Shown: positions 38,784-49,200, numbered from the stretch's first letter. The stretch is 64,000 bases of DNA from Proteobacteria bacterium UBA7415 (GCA_002470515.1 DKML01000020.1:213754-277753); one strand, 5' to 3'. A program made the numbers and translations. The notes: a model not told the origin generated them from the sequence alone.

Positions 38784-38801
38784 GCGAACAAGCTTGTTCG
38801 C
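38784..38801. promoter_or_regulatory. Perfect 18-bp palindrome between divergent genes (operator candidate)
   Basis: GCGAACAAGCTTGTTCGC is exactly self-complementary. It lies 50 bp before the flavin reductase-like gene and 54 bp before the SDR gene, in the place where a dimeric regulator of both would bind. Confidence 0.5.
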
Positions 38802-38854
38802 GTACTCAATTTTAGGGTATTCGTTAACGCTAATAATTAGGTATCAGTGTAATA

Positions 38855-39535
38855 ATGAAAAAGGCTTTGGTGATTGGTGCACAAGGCACAATTGGAGCAG
38901 CCATAGTAGACCACTTGCAAGGTCGATATGAAGTGCACGCATTGAGTCGCAACAAAACAGATTTTAGTGAAGAAGGGCTTAAAGACGCCGCTACGGCGCT
39001 ACAGTTAAAACTTGATGATCCGAGCCCATTCGAGCTAATTATTTGTACTATTGGTTTTTTAAGCAAGCCTGGAGTATCGCCCGAGAAAAAACTGGCTGAT
39101 CTTGATGCGCAATCATTAATGGAATATTTTTCGGTAAACGCTGTAATTCCGGCGCTCTGTCTTAAATATTTTTCGCCAATGCTTAAGCGAGACAGCAAGT
39201 CTTGTTTTGCTGTACTAAGTGCAATGGTGGGTAGTATTCAAGATAATAAGCTCGGTGGCTGGTATGGTTACCGCAGCTCTAAAGCGGCGTTAAATATGTT
39301 AATTAAAACCGCTTCAATTGAGTTGAAAAGAACCAATAAAGTAAGCGTAGTCGTGGCAATACACCCCGGTACAACTATTGGGCCCTTGACTCAACCATTT
39401 TCGAAAAACATAGATAAATCAAAGTATTACGAGCCACAGCTCAGTGCTCAACGAATAGTTGACGTATGCGAGTCATGCGAAATCGATGATTCTGGTCAAT
39501 TATTTAACTGGGATGGCAAACGTCTTAATTGGTAA
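38855..39535 (+). CDS. Short-chain dehydrogenase/reductase
   Basis: 226 aa. Rossmann-fold NAD(P)-binding protein with the N-terminal motif VIGAQGTIGAAIVDHL, an NAV-type motif (FSVNAVIPAL) and the catalytic YRSSK with an upstream Ser (LSAMVGSIQDN). The length and the late HPGTT match the CsgA/SniffeR-like subgroup. The substrate is unknown. It lies 11 bp before the RsmB-like gene and may be cotranscribed with it. Confidence 0.88.
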   Translation: MKKALVIGAQGTIGAAIVDHLQGRYEVHALSRNKTDFSEEGLKDAATALQLKLDDPSPFELIICTIGFLSKPGVSPEKKLADLDAQSLMEYFSVNAVIPALCLKYFSPMLKRDSKSCFAVLSAMVGSIQDNKLGGWYGYRSSKAALNMLIKTASIELKRTNKVSVVVAIHPGTTIGPLTQPFSKNIDKSKYYEPQLSAQRIVDVCESCEIDDSGQLFNWDGKRLNW

Positions 39536-39546
39536 TAAACACTTAA

Positions 39547-40845
39547 ATGCAATATCCCGCACAAGTACAAGCTTGCATCGACCTATTAGCGGTGCAACTC
39601 AAAAACCAATCGGTTGCCGATAGGCTGCTGTATGGCTATTTTAGAGGTCGCCGTTATATTGGCAGTAAGGACCGAGCTAAAATAACAGAGTTGTTCTACG
39701 CATTTATGCGACAACGTTTGCGCATTGAACATTATGCACACGCATTACAGATCGAACTAAGCCCCGAACATTGTGTTGCTATAGGTCTTTGGCTAGACGG
39801 TGCCGAACTGCGTGAGGTTTTCACTGGTGACAAGTATCAGCCGTCCAAGCTCTCGCACGATGTGCTCGAGCGCCTGAATGGAGCCGATCTCAGCTCAATC
39901 GAACTCCCAATAAACGTTGAATACAACGTACCCAGTTGGCTTATTCCTTATTTCTCTCAAAACGAGCTTAATGAAGAGCTTTGTTTAGAGCTCAAAGCAC
40001 TGAATCAAGAGGCGCCAGTCGATATTCGAGTGAATACACTCTCTACAACTCGAGAAGAGGTTTTAGAGGAACTGCGTTTTCTAGATATTTCTGCGCAGGC
40101 AACAACTTTATCTGAGCTAGGCATTCGCTTTACACAGCGTGTGCCGGTTTCTAACTTGGCTCTGTTCAAGAAGGGTGGGTTTGAAGTTCAAGACGAAGGG
40201 TCTCAATTGCTCGCGGCGGCCTGCGGTGTCTCTGCGGGAGACAAGGTTATAGATTTTTGCGCTGGTGCTGGCGGAAAAACGCTTGCTTTGGCCGCCGCCA
40301 TGAACAACAAGGGCACGATTATTGCGTGTGATATTAGTGAGCCACGGCTCAATGAGTTGTCTAAGCGAGCTAAACGGGCAGGGGTGTTCAACGTTCGTCC
40401 ACTGCTGTTGAACCACGAGCACGATAAACGCCTTAAAAGACACATTAAGACCGCTGATGTAGTGCTAATAGATGCGCCTTGTTCTGGTTCAGGTGCTTGG
40501 CGTCGCAACCCTGATGCGCGATTTAATATTTCTGAAGATTGGTTAACGGATCTCACCAAACTACAGAGTGCCATTTTGGATAGTGCATCGCGATTAGTTA
40601 AACCAGAAGGGCGATTAGTTTACGCCACTTGCTCGATGTTTAACATTGAAAACGAAGATAAAATATCCAATTTTTTAAATAAAAACAATGGTTTATATGA
40701 CTTATTGAATGTAGATTCAGTTCTTACGAACGCTTCGAGTGAATCAGGGTTTCTAAAGCTTTCGCCAGCCAAATCAAACACGGATGGTTTTTTCGCAGCG
40801 GTTCTGCAAAGACGTCCTGAAGCTAAGGACGATGCTGAGGCATAG
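39547..40845 (+). CDS. RsmB/NOP2-family RNA cytosine-C5 methyltransferase
   Basis: 432 aa. SAM-dependent m5C methyltransferase. An N-terminal helical NusB-like or family-specific domain is followed by VPSWLIPYF and the SAM-binding core VIDFCAGAGGKTLALAAAM. The catalytic Cys motifs are DAPCSGSGAWRRNPD (motif IV) and YATCSMFNIENED (motif VI). It resembles RsmB (16S C967) but lacks the clear RsmB N-terminal NusB sequence, so I give no symbol. A terminator follows at 40865-40890. Confidence 0.9.
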   Translation: MQYPAQVQACIDLLAVQLKNQSVADRLLYGYFRGRRYIGSKDRAKITELFYAFMRQRLRIEHYAHALQIELSPEHCVAIGLWLDGAELREVFTGDKYQPSKLSHDVLERLNGADLSSIELPINVEYNVPSWLIPYFSQNELNEELCLELKALNQEAPVDIRVNTLSTTREEVLEELRFLDISAQATTLSELGIRFTQRVPVSNLALFKKGGFEVQDEGSQLLAAACGVSAGDKVIDFCAGAGGKTLALAAAMNNKGTIIACDISEPRLNELSKRAKRAGVFNVRPLLLNHEHDKRLKRHIKTADVVLIDAPCSGSGAWRRNPDARFNISEDWLTDLTKLQSAILDSASRLVKPEGRLVYATCSMFNIENEDKISNFLNKNNGLYDLLNVDSVLTNASSESGFLKLSPAKSNTDGFFAAVLQRRPEAKDDAEA

Positions 40846-40864
40846 TCAAAGACATAAAACTCAC

Positions 40865-40890
40865 TCCCTAAATACTTAGGGAATAAGTTT
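40865..40890 (+). terminator. Terminator after the RNA methyltransferase gene
   Basis: TCCCTAA (40865-40871) and TTAGGGA (40876-40882) form a perfect stem with loop ATAC; AACT/AGTT extends it after an internal loop, and a run of T follows from about 40888. Confidence 0.65.
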
Positions 40891-40953
40891 TTGTGCCTTA
40901 AATAAGGCCTTTCAATTACGTCTAACTACCAAAAATCTTAGTACTAGTTAGTG

Positions 40954-41709
40954 CTAATTGTTACCCAGCTTAAACTTAAGCCCCTTAACTTTGTCGCCTA
41001 GCTTGTCCTTAACGGTATCATTTATTTTTTCGTTAACCTTTTCGTTAACTTCCTCTTGAACTCGGCGTTTCACTTCGTTCGCTAGAGCCTTAATTTCTTG
41101 AGTCGCGTAGTTCTTCACTTGAGCGCTAACGTGGCTGGTTAAGCGAACCGTGATTATGTCTGCAATCTGCTCAGGTGTACCGACTAAGCCTGTTATAACA
41201 AAGTCATCCATTATAAATGAACGCTGTCCGAGCTTATCTGAAGACACATTAACTTTTGCTCTATTTAAACTAAAAGAATTAATGGTGATTTCAGGCATCC
41301 CTTCGTCAACTTCATCTTCTGTAATTTCTTCATCAACTGGCATGTTGTCAACCAGGTCTTCAAAATTACTGCGTGTGCCTATTAAATCTGCATTAATTAC
41401 AGGTTCGTCGATTAATATCGATTTAATTAGTTGGTTTTGATAATCCACATCCGCCTTAAGTGTGCTAATTTCGATCGCATTAACTGATGTGTAACCACTC
41501 ACATTAGCAATCGACATACCTTTAATTAAAGCTGAGCCATTACGTAAATCGGTCTCAACTGATTCTACCGTTAGCGTTGAGCCCAGTGCTGCCGTACCTT
41601 CAGCTTCGATAGTATCTTTGATCATGCCGTCCAAATTGCTTAAAAACACCGTTGAGGCGACGGCAATTATAATAACGAGAACAAGTAATCCAATTAGTAA
41701 TTTTTTCAT
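40954..41709 (-). CDS. AsmA-like membrane-anchored protein
   Basis: 251 aa. One N-terminal TM helix (about 4-23), followed by a periplasmic beta-rich stretch in the pattern of AsmA/DUF748-type proteins: GSTLTVESVETDLRNGSALIKGMSIANVSGY...A.EISTLKADVDYQNQLIKSILIDEPVINADL. The C-terminal third is highly charged and helical (EVKRRVQEEVNEKVNEKINDTVKDKLGDKVKGL), probably a coiled coil. Larger relatives act in lipid transport to the outer membrane; this is a short version. GGTGAAG lies just upstream of ATG 41709. Confidence 0.7.
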   Translation of the reverse strand: MKKLLIGLLVLVIIIAVASTVFLSNLDGMIKDTIEAEGTAALGSTLTVESVETDLRNGSALIKGMSIANVSGYTSVNAIEISTLKADVDYQNQLIKSILIDEPVINADLIGTRSNFEDLVDNMPVDEEITEDEVDEGMPEITINSFSLNRAKVNVSSDKLGQRSFIMDDFVITGLVGTPEQIADIITVRLTSHVSAQVKNYATQEIKALANEVKRRVQEEVNEKVNEKINDTVKDKLGDKVKGLKFKLGNN

Positions 41710-41881
41710 GACTTCACCTTTAGAATTGTGAGTGTATAGCGGTGCTATTGCCGCTTATCTTATCGACTTATACCGAAAAACAAAAGGGGCGAATGGCCTA
41801 CGAGAATTCGTCCGTATTATTACGGTTGATAAAATCGGAGGCTTTTTAAGATTATCTTCCCTAAAAACTACTACTCTTACA

Positions 41882-42799
41882 CTACGAATCTAGGTTCGAA
41901 ATACCATGTCGTTTCAGAATCGAATATAGGGTGGTGCGATTTAGGTCCATTGATTCGGCCGATTTGGAAACATTAAAATTATTTTTGCGCAAAGAATATA
42001 AAACCAACTCTTTTTCCAACTGATCGTGGGCTTCTTTGAACGAGATTTTATTGCTTGAAAAGTCCGAACAAACGTCTAAAACGTTTGCCGCTACGCCTCG
42101 CTCGACGCTAAAGGGCAGGTATAGCCGTATATCTGTAATACGGTGTACGCTCTCATAGTAAAGGGAAACAAGAAGAAAGACGGTGCTAAAGACTGGCATT
42201 AGGAGCGTGGCGGTAAAGTTAATACCTACTAACTGTAAAAGTACTATTCCAACCGCTAACAAGACGATAGGAGACAAGGAAAGCAGTGAGTACCAGCAAC
42301 GAATTTCTGTGTCGGCGTCTTTAGCCGTAACGAGGCCGTTGATTAAAACGGATAAGAACGCGCCCATGCCGATAAGAACCGAAGCTTGAAATAGCGGGTA
42401 AATCTCTCCTCGTGTAGCCGCTATGGTAATTCCTGTAGCTACACTGCCGTTGACAATTCCGTCAGTAAAAAACAGTAGAGCAGAAAAAATGGATGCGTAG
42501 ATAAACAGGCCTGTAATAATCGGCACTGAAAGAGAACGACGATGAACTGTAAAGTTTGCGTAGTTCAGCATGAATACTAGCGCCCACATAGACACTGCGT
42601 AGTAGGCTCTTGCAACAAAGTTGGCTGACTCGAAGTGCATATTAAATTGCACAATAGACATAACTTCGGCTGAGTTGTGAAGCGCAAACACAGCGAGTAA
42701 TGCAGTGAATGCAAACGAATGCTTGGCTTTATAAGCGTAGTACAGAATGCAGACCTTGACCATCAAGGCAGTGATTCCGGGTATGTAGGCCAGTTCCAT
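41882..42799 (-). CDS. Membrane protein with C-terminal Fis-type DNA-binding domain
   Basis: 305 aa. The first about 220 residues hold seven likely TM helices (for example YIPGITALMVKVCILYYAY, VPIITGLFIYASIFSALLFF, FTATLLMPVFSTVFLLVSLYY), similar in layout to the 7TM sensor regions of some histidine kinases. After a linker, residues about 265-302 are a Fis-type HTH: LEKELVLYSLRKNNFNVSKSAESMDLNRTTLYSILKRHGI, the form that ends NtrC-type activators. No AAA+ domain or kinase domain lies between. I read it as a one-component membrane transcription regulator that would act on DNA from the membrane. It lies downstream of the catabolic operon but is separated from it by a fragment and about 190 bp. 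Confidence 0.7.
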   Translation of the reverse strand: MELAYIPGITALMVKVCILYYAYKAKHSFAFTALLAVFALHNSAEVMSIVQFNMHFESANFVARAYYAVSMWALVFMLNYANFTVHRRSLSVPIITGLFIYASIFSALLFFTDGIVNGSVATGITIAATRGEIYPLFQASVLIGMGAFLSVLINGLVTAKDADTEIRCWYSLLSLSPIVLLAVGIVLLQLVGINFTATLLMPVFSTVFLLVSLYYESVHRITDIRLYLPFSVERGVAANVLDVCSDFSSNKISFKEAHDQLEKELVLYSLRKNNFNVSKSAESMDLNRTTLYSILKRHGISNLDS

Positions 42800-42986
42800 A
42801 ATAATTTCCCAACAATAAGAGAGACTTGCTTAGGCTTCGGAGACGTCTTTAGTCGAGACCACAACGTATAACGACCTTACGTGTGTGTAGCTCGTGTTGG
42901 GTATTCTTTATCCATAAACACTATCTTATTCTACCATACGTTGTGATAAAGCCTATAAAGCCCGTACAATTCGACAGGTTTCGTCG

Positions 42987-43225
42987 CTAGAACGTGTAGC
43001 AAAATTGGCCTGCAGTCAATCCAGATCCAGAAAAACAGCCTCCAATTCGGTCACCCCTTTGAATTTCAGGGCGGTTGAGTAACTGCTGATAACTAATGGC
43101 AAAAGTTGCAGTAGTAATGTTTCCTAGCAACGGGTAGGTCCTAATCATTCTGTCGGCCCCAACTACAGTTATTGTCATCAAGTCTGCCCCATCTACATTC
43201 AATGCTTTAGAAGAATGGGCGCATT
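42987..43225 (-). pseudogene. C-terminal remnant of a thiolase-fold (KAS III-like) synthase
   Basis: An open frame on the minus strand ends at TAG 42987-42989 and runs up to and into the acetoacetyl-CoA synthetase gene, with no own start or ribosome site. Its residues read RTYPLLGNITTATFAISY and then GDRIGGCFSGSGLTAGQF. This resembles the last helix-strand region of 3-oxoacyl-ACP synthase III-type enzymes (GNT/S.AT.. and GD.....G.GLT.G), with the Asn of the catalytic region kept. About three quarters of such an enzyme, including the active-site Cys, is missing. I treat it as a decayed gene fragment; chance similarity is possible. Confidence 0.45.
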
Positions 43226-45175
43226 TTAAGTAAAATTTGTAACGCTGATCATTTGATACTCCTCTAAGCATTCTGGATTAATTATAGCCTCGATGTTATT
43301 TACAGGTCTGCCATTAATCAGGTTGCCAACAACGCCTTCTATTTTTTTACCTGATCGCGTGTATGGGATATCGTTTACCTGTATCACGTGCCTAGGAACA
43401 TGACGAGGTGTGGTTTTTGAACGAATTGCCAGTTTTATCTCATTAATTCTATCTTGAGTCAGCTGTTCGTCTTCAACCATTTTCACAAAGAGTGCCACTT
43501 CTACATCACCAGCAATTTTTCTACCTATGCACACAGAATCTTCTATGTAATGAAGCGGTTCGGTCTGACGATAAATTTCGCTTGTGCCAATTCGGACGCC
43601 CCCTGGATTGAGGGTCGAGTCACTGCGCCCAAAAAATACCGCGCCCCCATACTCGCTTACCAGAATATAGTCACCGTGATGCCACAAGCCTGGGTAGCGA
43701 TCGAAATACGCTTTATTCAGGCGTTCGTTGTTAGGATCATCAAGAAAATAGATTGGTCTAGATGGGAAACTTTGCAAGCACACAAGTTCCCCTTCTTCAC
43801 CTATTAACACCGCACCGTTTTCATCTACGCAGGCAGAATCCATTCCCAGCGGTGCGCATTGACACTCTCCTCGATAGACGGGAAGAACTGGATTACCACC
43901 GTAGAAGCAGCCTAGGATATCGGTGCCACCAGCAATACTAGACAGAAGCACATCAGACTTTAGGTTCTGATAAACAAAATCATACTGTTCCGGCAATAGG
44001 GGCGACCCAGTAGAGAGAATGGTTTCGAGACTGTCCAGGTTCAGAGAGGATAAAGCTGTATTAGAGTCTTCTAATGCACGAAGAAACTTTGGCGACGTAC
44101 CGAAAATATTGATTTGATGTTTTTCGATCATACCGAGGTAATCCGGCATGCTAGGAAACCCGGGCGAACCATCGTAGAGGACCACTGTTGACCCAAAATA
44201 AAGCGAGCTGATCAACCAGTTCCACATCATCCAACCGCAGGTTGTAAAGAAGAATATTCGCTTCTCGGCGGTCAGATCGCAGTGCAGGCCGAGTTCCTTA
44301 ATGTTTTGGATAAGGGTTCCGCCAACAGAGTGAACGATGCACTTAGGCTTGCCGGTGGTGCCAGACGAATACATGATGTACAACGGGTCTGCAAAAGCGC
44401 GAGGAACAAAAGAGGGTGTGCCGATAGCATTGGACATATTAGGCCATGGCTCGAGTAGATCATGGTCGTCGAAATCGTGGCTATCATCGTTCAAGCAAAC
44501 GACAAATACCCGCTTAATGGAAGGCACTTGCGAGATTACTTCTGATATTTTTGGCAGACAGTCAAAATACTTTCCGCCATAGTAGTAACCAGCGGCGGCA
44601 ACTAAAACCGAAGGTTTGGATTGCGAGAATCGATCAATCACACCGTCAATACCGAAATCTGAACTGGTCGATGTAAAGACTCCTCCAAGTGCCGTTGCAG
44701 CAAGCATTGCGACAGCCGTTTCAGGAACGTTTGGCATATAGCATGCCAGCACATCCCCGGTCGAGAAATCTGAACTAATCGTATTCTGAAACGTAGAAAC
44801 CTGAGCTCGCAGTTGAGAATAAGTCAATGATCTCTGATGGCCATTCTCTAACACAGAAATAAGTGCGGTGTGTTGCTCCTCGCCTTTGGCCAGTAGATTC
44901 TCCGCGAAATTTAAGGAAACCTTAGGAAACCAACCATATTGTTCAAAGCCACTGTCTAGGTTGGCCGGGCTTAGTTCGCCTTCATACGCGATGTTAAACC
45001 AGTCAAAAAGCTCACTCCAAAATTCATTGGGATCACTAACTGAGTAGCGATGTAATGAGGCATAGTCATCAAATACGGCACCGGCTCTGTTTGACATATG
45101 CTGCATGAAGAGCCACATTTGACTGTTGGTTTTACGCGACTCACTTGGCCGCCAAAGCTCTACTGATTCAACCAT
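43226..45175 (-). CDS. Acetoacetyl-CoA synthetase
   Basis: 649 aa, the normal length of acetoacetate-CoA ligases. It activates acetoacetate to acetoacetyl-CoA with ATP in the cytoplasm. Seen: the N-terminal ACS cap motif FPKVSLNFAENLLAKG, the P-loop MYSSGTTGKPKCIVHSVGG, TTCGWMMWNWLISSL, GGVRIGTSEIYRQTEPL, and the A10 motif YTRSGKKIE with the acyl-adenylating Lys. It is the last gene of the seven-gene minus-strand operon, 4 bp after the CaiB-like gene. Confidence 0.92.
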   Translation of the reverse strand: MVESVELWRPSESRKTNSQMWLFMQHMSNRAGAVFDDYASLHRYSVSDPNEFWSELFDWFNIAYEGELSPANLDSGFEQYGWFPKVSLNFAENLLAKGEEQHTALISVLENGHQRSLTYSQLRAQVSTFQNTISSDFSTGDVLACYMPNVPETAVAMLAATALGGVFTSTSSDFGIDGVIDRFSQSKPSVLVAAAGYYYGGKYFDCLPKISEVISQVPSIKRVFVVCLNDDSHDFDDHDLLEPWPNMSNAIGTPSFVPRAFADPLYIMYSSGTTGKPKCIVHSVGGTLIQNIKELGLHCDLTAEKRIFFFTTCGWMMWNWLISSLYFGSTVVLYDGSPGFPSMPDYLGMIEKHQINIFGTSPKFLRALEDSNTALSSLNLDSLETILSTGSPLLPEQYDFVYQNLKSDVLLSSIAGGTDILGCFYGGNPVLPVYRGECQCAPLGMDSACVDENGAVLIGEEGELVCLQSFPSRPIYFLDDPNNERLNKAYFDRYPGLWHHGDYILVSEYGGAVFFGRSDSTLNPGGVRIGTSEIYRQTEPLHYIEDSVCIGRKIAGDVEVALFVKMVEDEQLTQDRINEIKLAIRSKTTPRHVPRHVIQVNDIPYTRSGKKIEGVVGNLINGRPVNNIEAIINPECLEEYQMISVTNFT

Positions 45176-45179
45176 AGTA

Positions 45180-46280
45180 CTACCTACTTTCTTGCAGCCA
45201 ACTGGAGATTATTTTATCGAAGTCGCTTTCAATTGCGTTCCTTGGCGGTTGATTCGCAGAGTGAGTGAACCTTGGGGCTGCTTGTGCCTGTAAGTGCTCA
45301 TTATGCGTTCCGTAAACATTTCGGCTTTGCATATGCGGATGCTCAGCGGCTTCATCTGGGTTTAGAACCGGCGCAAAGCAAGCGTCGGTGCCTTCCAATA
45401 GTTCGCACCAATCCAGTTGGGTCTTGCTGGCAAAGAGAGCCTTAAAGGCTTCCTTTTGATTGGGCCAGGCGTCAATGTCAAATTGTTTAGCAAATTCAGG
45501 TTTCTCCGCTACACCGATTTTATCGATCAGGAGTTTATAAAAGTGGGGTTCTAAGGCACCAACGCTTACAAATTTTCCGTCGCTACACTCATAAGTATCA
45601 AACCAATGCGGGCCATCAAGAATACTTTTTCCGCGTTCATTTACCACAGTGCCCGAACTGCGCAGTGAGAGAACGAGGTTCATCATGTGTGCGCTGCCAT
45701 CGACCATGGCGGCATCTACAACATCTCCTTTGCCGGTGCGTTGAGCATTCAATATACAAGCCAACATGCCTATTGTTAGATAGAGAGCACCACCGCCTAT
45801 ATCACCTGCCAACGTTGGTGGGGCAAAGGGAGGCTCGCCGGGTCTACCTGCGTACCAGAGGGCACCGGAAAGCGCTATATAGTTAATGTCGTGTCCTGCC
45901 GCTTGAGATAACGGACCAGTTTGCCCCCAACCAGTGACGCGACCATACGCAAGAGCAGGGTTAACTTCATGGCAGATGCTAGGCCCGAGTTCTAACCGTT
46001 CCATAACACCGGGGCGCATACCTTCAATTAAACCGTCTGCATGCTTTACCATTTCGAGCAACTTCGCGCGGTCGCCTGAATCCTTAAGGTCTAGTTGCAC
46101 GATGCGTTTATTGCGTTTGTAGATTGTGTTGTGACCGATATCACCTACCGGAGGTTCTCCAGTGCTTGGTCTTTCAACCACCACAACGTCCGCGCCCATA
46201 TCGGCTAGGTGCATCCCACAGAACGGGGCAGGGCCAATGCCTTCTATCTCGATAATTCGAATTCCAGAAAGTATGCTCAT
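45180..46280 (-). CDS. CaiB/BaiF CoA-transferase family, alpha-methylacyl-CoA racemase type
   Basis: 366 aa. Family III CoA-transferase fold. The motifs IEIEGIGPAPFCGMHLADMGADVVVVERP, RNKRIVQLDLKD, GMRPGVMERLELGP, VTGWGQTGPLSQAAGHDINYIALSGAL and APPTLAGDIGGGALYLTIGMLA are typical of alpha-methylacyl-CoA racemases, where the His of GHDINY and a downstream Asp act as bases. It would epimerise a 2-methylacyl-CoA, or move CoA between acids if it is a transferase. The racemase reading is favoured by the sequence. It lies in the middle of the operon. Confidence 0.88.
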   Translation of the reverse strand: MSILSGIRIIEIEGIGPAPFCGMHLADMGADVVVVERPSTGEPPVGDIGHNTIYKRNKRIVQLDLKDSGDRAKLLEMVKHADGLIEGMRPGVMERLELGPSICHEVNPALAYGRVTGWGQTGPLSQAAGHDINYIALSGALWYAGRPGEPPFAPPTLAGDIGGGALYLTIGMLACILNAQRTGKGDVVDAAMVDGSAHMMNLVLSLRSSGTVVNERGKSILDGPHWFDTYECSDGKFVSVGALEPHFYKLLIDKIGVAEKPEFAKQFDIDAWPNQKEAFKALFASKTQLDWCELLEGTDACFAPVLNPDEAAEHPHMQSRNVYGTHNEHLQAQAAPRFTHSANQPPRNAIESDFDKIISSWLQESR

Positions 46281-46286
46281 AATGTC

Positions 46287-49200
46287 TTAAGCACCCGCTT
46301 GCAGTGATATTATCTTGCTGTAAGCATCAAGCATCTTCTCTAGTTGAAGGTGGTATTCAGTCACACTGGCTTCCTTCACGTGTCCGTAGCCTCTGATTTT
46401 TTCGGGTAAGGATGCTATCTGTACCGCTAGCGGATAGTTGTCATTGTTCAAGGATGAACAAACTGTCTTAATCGTCTCTTCATAATCAACAATCAATTGT
46501 CGTTCCATCTTACGCTCCGACGATTTGCCAAAAACATCAAATGCCGTACCCCTTAAAAGTTTCAATTTTGAAAGCACTCTAAAAAGCGGTAACACCCAAG
46601 GCCCGAAAGTCATTTTCTTAGGCAGTCCACTTACCTTATCCTTAGGCGCGATAGACGGCGGCGAGAGGTTAAATTGCAATTTAAAGTCACCTTCAAATTC
46701 GGCGTTTAGCTTACGTTTAAATTCAGGGTCGCTATAGAGACGGCCAACTTCATACTCGTCTTTATAAGCCATTAGCTTATAGCCGTAACGAGCTACGGCC
46801 ATGCTGAGTTCGTTCTTTTTATCTAAGCTAGATTCGGCCGTTTTTGTGGCATCCACCATGCTTAGATATCGCTGAGCATATTTCGAATCTTGGTATAAAG
46901 TCAGTTCGGTTGTTCGGTGCTCAATTAGTTGCTCCAAGGTTTTAGGAAACTCGATTTGTGAGCCTGAATTGCGATTAGCTATCTCGATTACGGCATCTAA
47001 GTCATGAGCAACACATCGTCCCCACTCAAATGCGGTTTGATTCCACTTTGGTGAGACTCCGTTTAATTCGATTGCCTGATATATCGAAGTTTTTGACAGC
47101 GGCACCAAGCCTTTCTGCCAAGTAAAGCCGAGCAACAGCAGATTCGCACCGATAGAATTTCCGAGTAATTTCACAGCAAGGTCAGAAGCGTTCAAATAGG
47201 TAGTCTTTTCCGAGTCTAAGACACTAATCAGGCGGTCTTTAACATTGTCAGAAGGGTATTGAAGGTCTGGGTCTCGAGTGAAATCGCCTGTGATCGCCTT
47301 GTTGGTATTTATCACTGCGGTTGTTCTTCGTTTCGAGAAAGTATCGAGTACCGCATCACTGGCGATGGTTAACATGTCATAGCCCAGCACTAAATCGGCA
47401 CTGGCAGCATTTATTCGCGCGGAATTTATATCATCCGGTTTATTTGCAATGCGTGTGTGAGTTAATACCGCACCGCCTTTTTGTGCGAAGCCCATTTGGT
47501 CCACAATCGACACGCCTTTTTTATCTATGTGCGCTGCCATTCCTATGAGTGCACCAACGGTAATGACTCCAGTACCACCAACACCGCCAGATAAAACACC
47601 ATAGGTGCCCCCCGAAGGTATATTGGCAATAACGGGCTCAGGCAGATTGAAAAGGTCTGGTGACGCGCCTTCTACTGCAGTGCCTTTACGCATATCACCC
47701 CCAAGCACTGTCACAAAGCTTGGGCAGAAACCGTTGTTACATGAGTAATCTTTGTTACAGGCCGATTGATCTATCTTGCGCTTACGGCCAAATTCGGTTT
47801 CTGTAGGTAACACGGCAACGCAATTGGATTTTTTACTGCAATCCCCACAGCCTTCACACACTCTGTCGTTGATGAACATTCGTTTTGCTGGGTCGGGAAA
47901 TGTCCCACGTTTACGCCTTCGACGCTTTTCTGCAGCGCAAGTTTGGTCGTATATCAGAATCGACACGCCTTCGATCTCACGCATTTCTCGTTGTACTAGC
48001 TCTAGATCTTCTCGATGGTGGATAGTGGTACCGGCAGCGAAGTTGGAGTCAGTGCTATATTTCTCTGGCTCGTCGGTAACAACCGCGATACGTTCAATGC
48101 CTTCACCGCGCATTTGATTGGTGATTTGCGGAACGCTGATAGGGCCATCAACAGGTTGGCCACCCGTCATGGCAACAGCATCATTGAAAAGGATCTTATA
48201 GGTGATGTTCACCCCAGATGCGACGGCTGAGCGGATAGCGAGAGTGCCGGAGTGATAGTAAGTGCCATCCCCTAACTGTTGAAATACATGCTTTGTTTTT
48301 ACAAATGGTGCCTGGCCTATCCAAGGAACACCTTCGCCGCCCATTTGGGTGGCGTATCCGACATCACGGTCCATCCAATAGGCCATGAAATGGCAGCCTA
48401 CGCCGCCATAGGCTCTACTGCCTTCGGGCACCTTAGTCGATGAGTTATGTGGACAGCCTGAACAAAAGTAGGGCAGGCGAGTCAATGCTAACGCTTCTCT
48501 ATCTTGACTACGAGCTAATTGAGTATCGAGTACATTCAGTCGACCACTTAGGTCAACATCTACGTATAACTTTTGGATACGAGCGGCAATGATCCGGGCA
48601 ATTCTGTCTGTATGCAAATTACCGTAGTTTTCGGTCATCAAAAGACCCGCTTCGTCGCGTCTACCAACAATACTGGGGCGTTGAGCTTCAGGTAAGTGAT
48701 AGCAAACATCACGAAGTGCATTCTCTATTTGTTCACGTTTATCCTCTATTACCAATATATCACTCAAGCCAGCAGCAAACTCTTTGTAGGTCTCACGATC
48801 AACAGGAAAGGGCATAGCCACCTTAAGAATACGAACACCCATTGAGCTTAGGTTCGCCTCACTTAAACCTAGGTCTTTTATAGCTTGCAAAGCATCGCGC
48901 CAAGTTTTACCCATCGCAGCGATTCCAAATTTTGGCATCTCGCTGTCGTGTGTCACTCTGTTCAACTTATTCGCTCGTGCAAATGCAACAGCTGCTGGAA
49001 GTTTGTAACGAAGCAGTCGCTCTTCTTGAAATGCCCAACTGTCGCCCACGCGAGAGTTAACTCCGTCAGAGGGAAATTTGAACTCGGGTGTCACAATTTG
49101 AATTTGGTCATGAGCTGCATTGATCGACGCTGCCGTTTCTATGGTTTCAGGCAGTAATTTATAACCAACCCACGCACCAGAGAAACGAGAAAGGGCAATA

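Noticed and set aside
47776..48230. Plus frames over the IOR gene
   Set aside because: Shadows with no family resemblance; the minus frame carries continuous TPP and Fe-S motifs.
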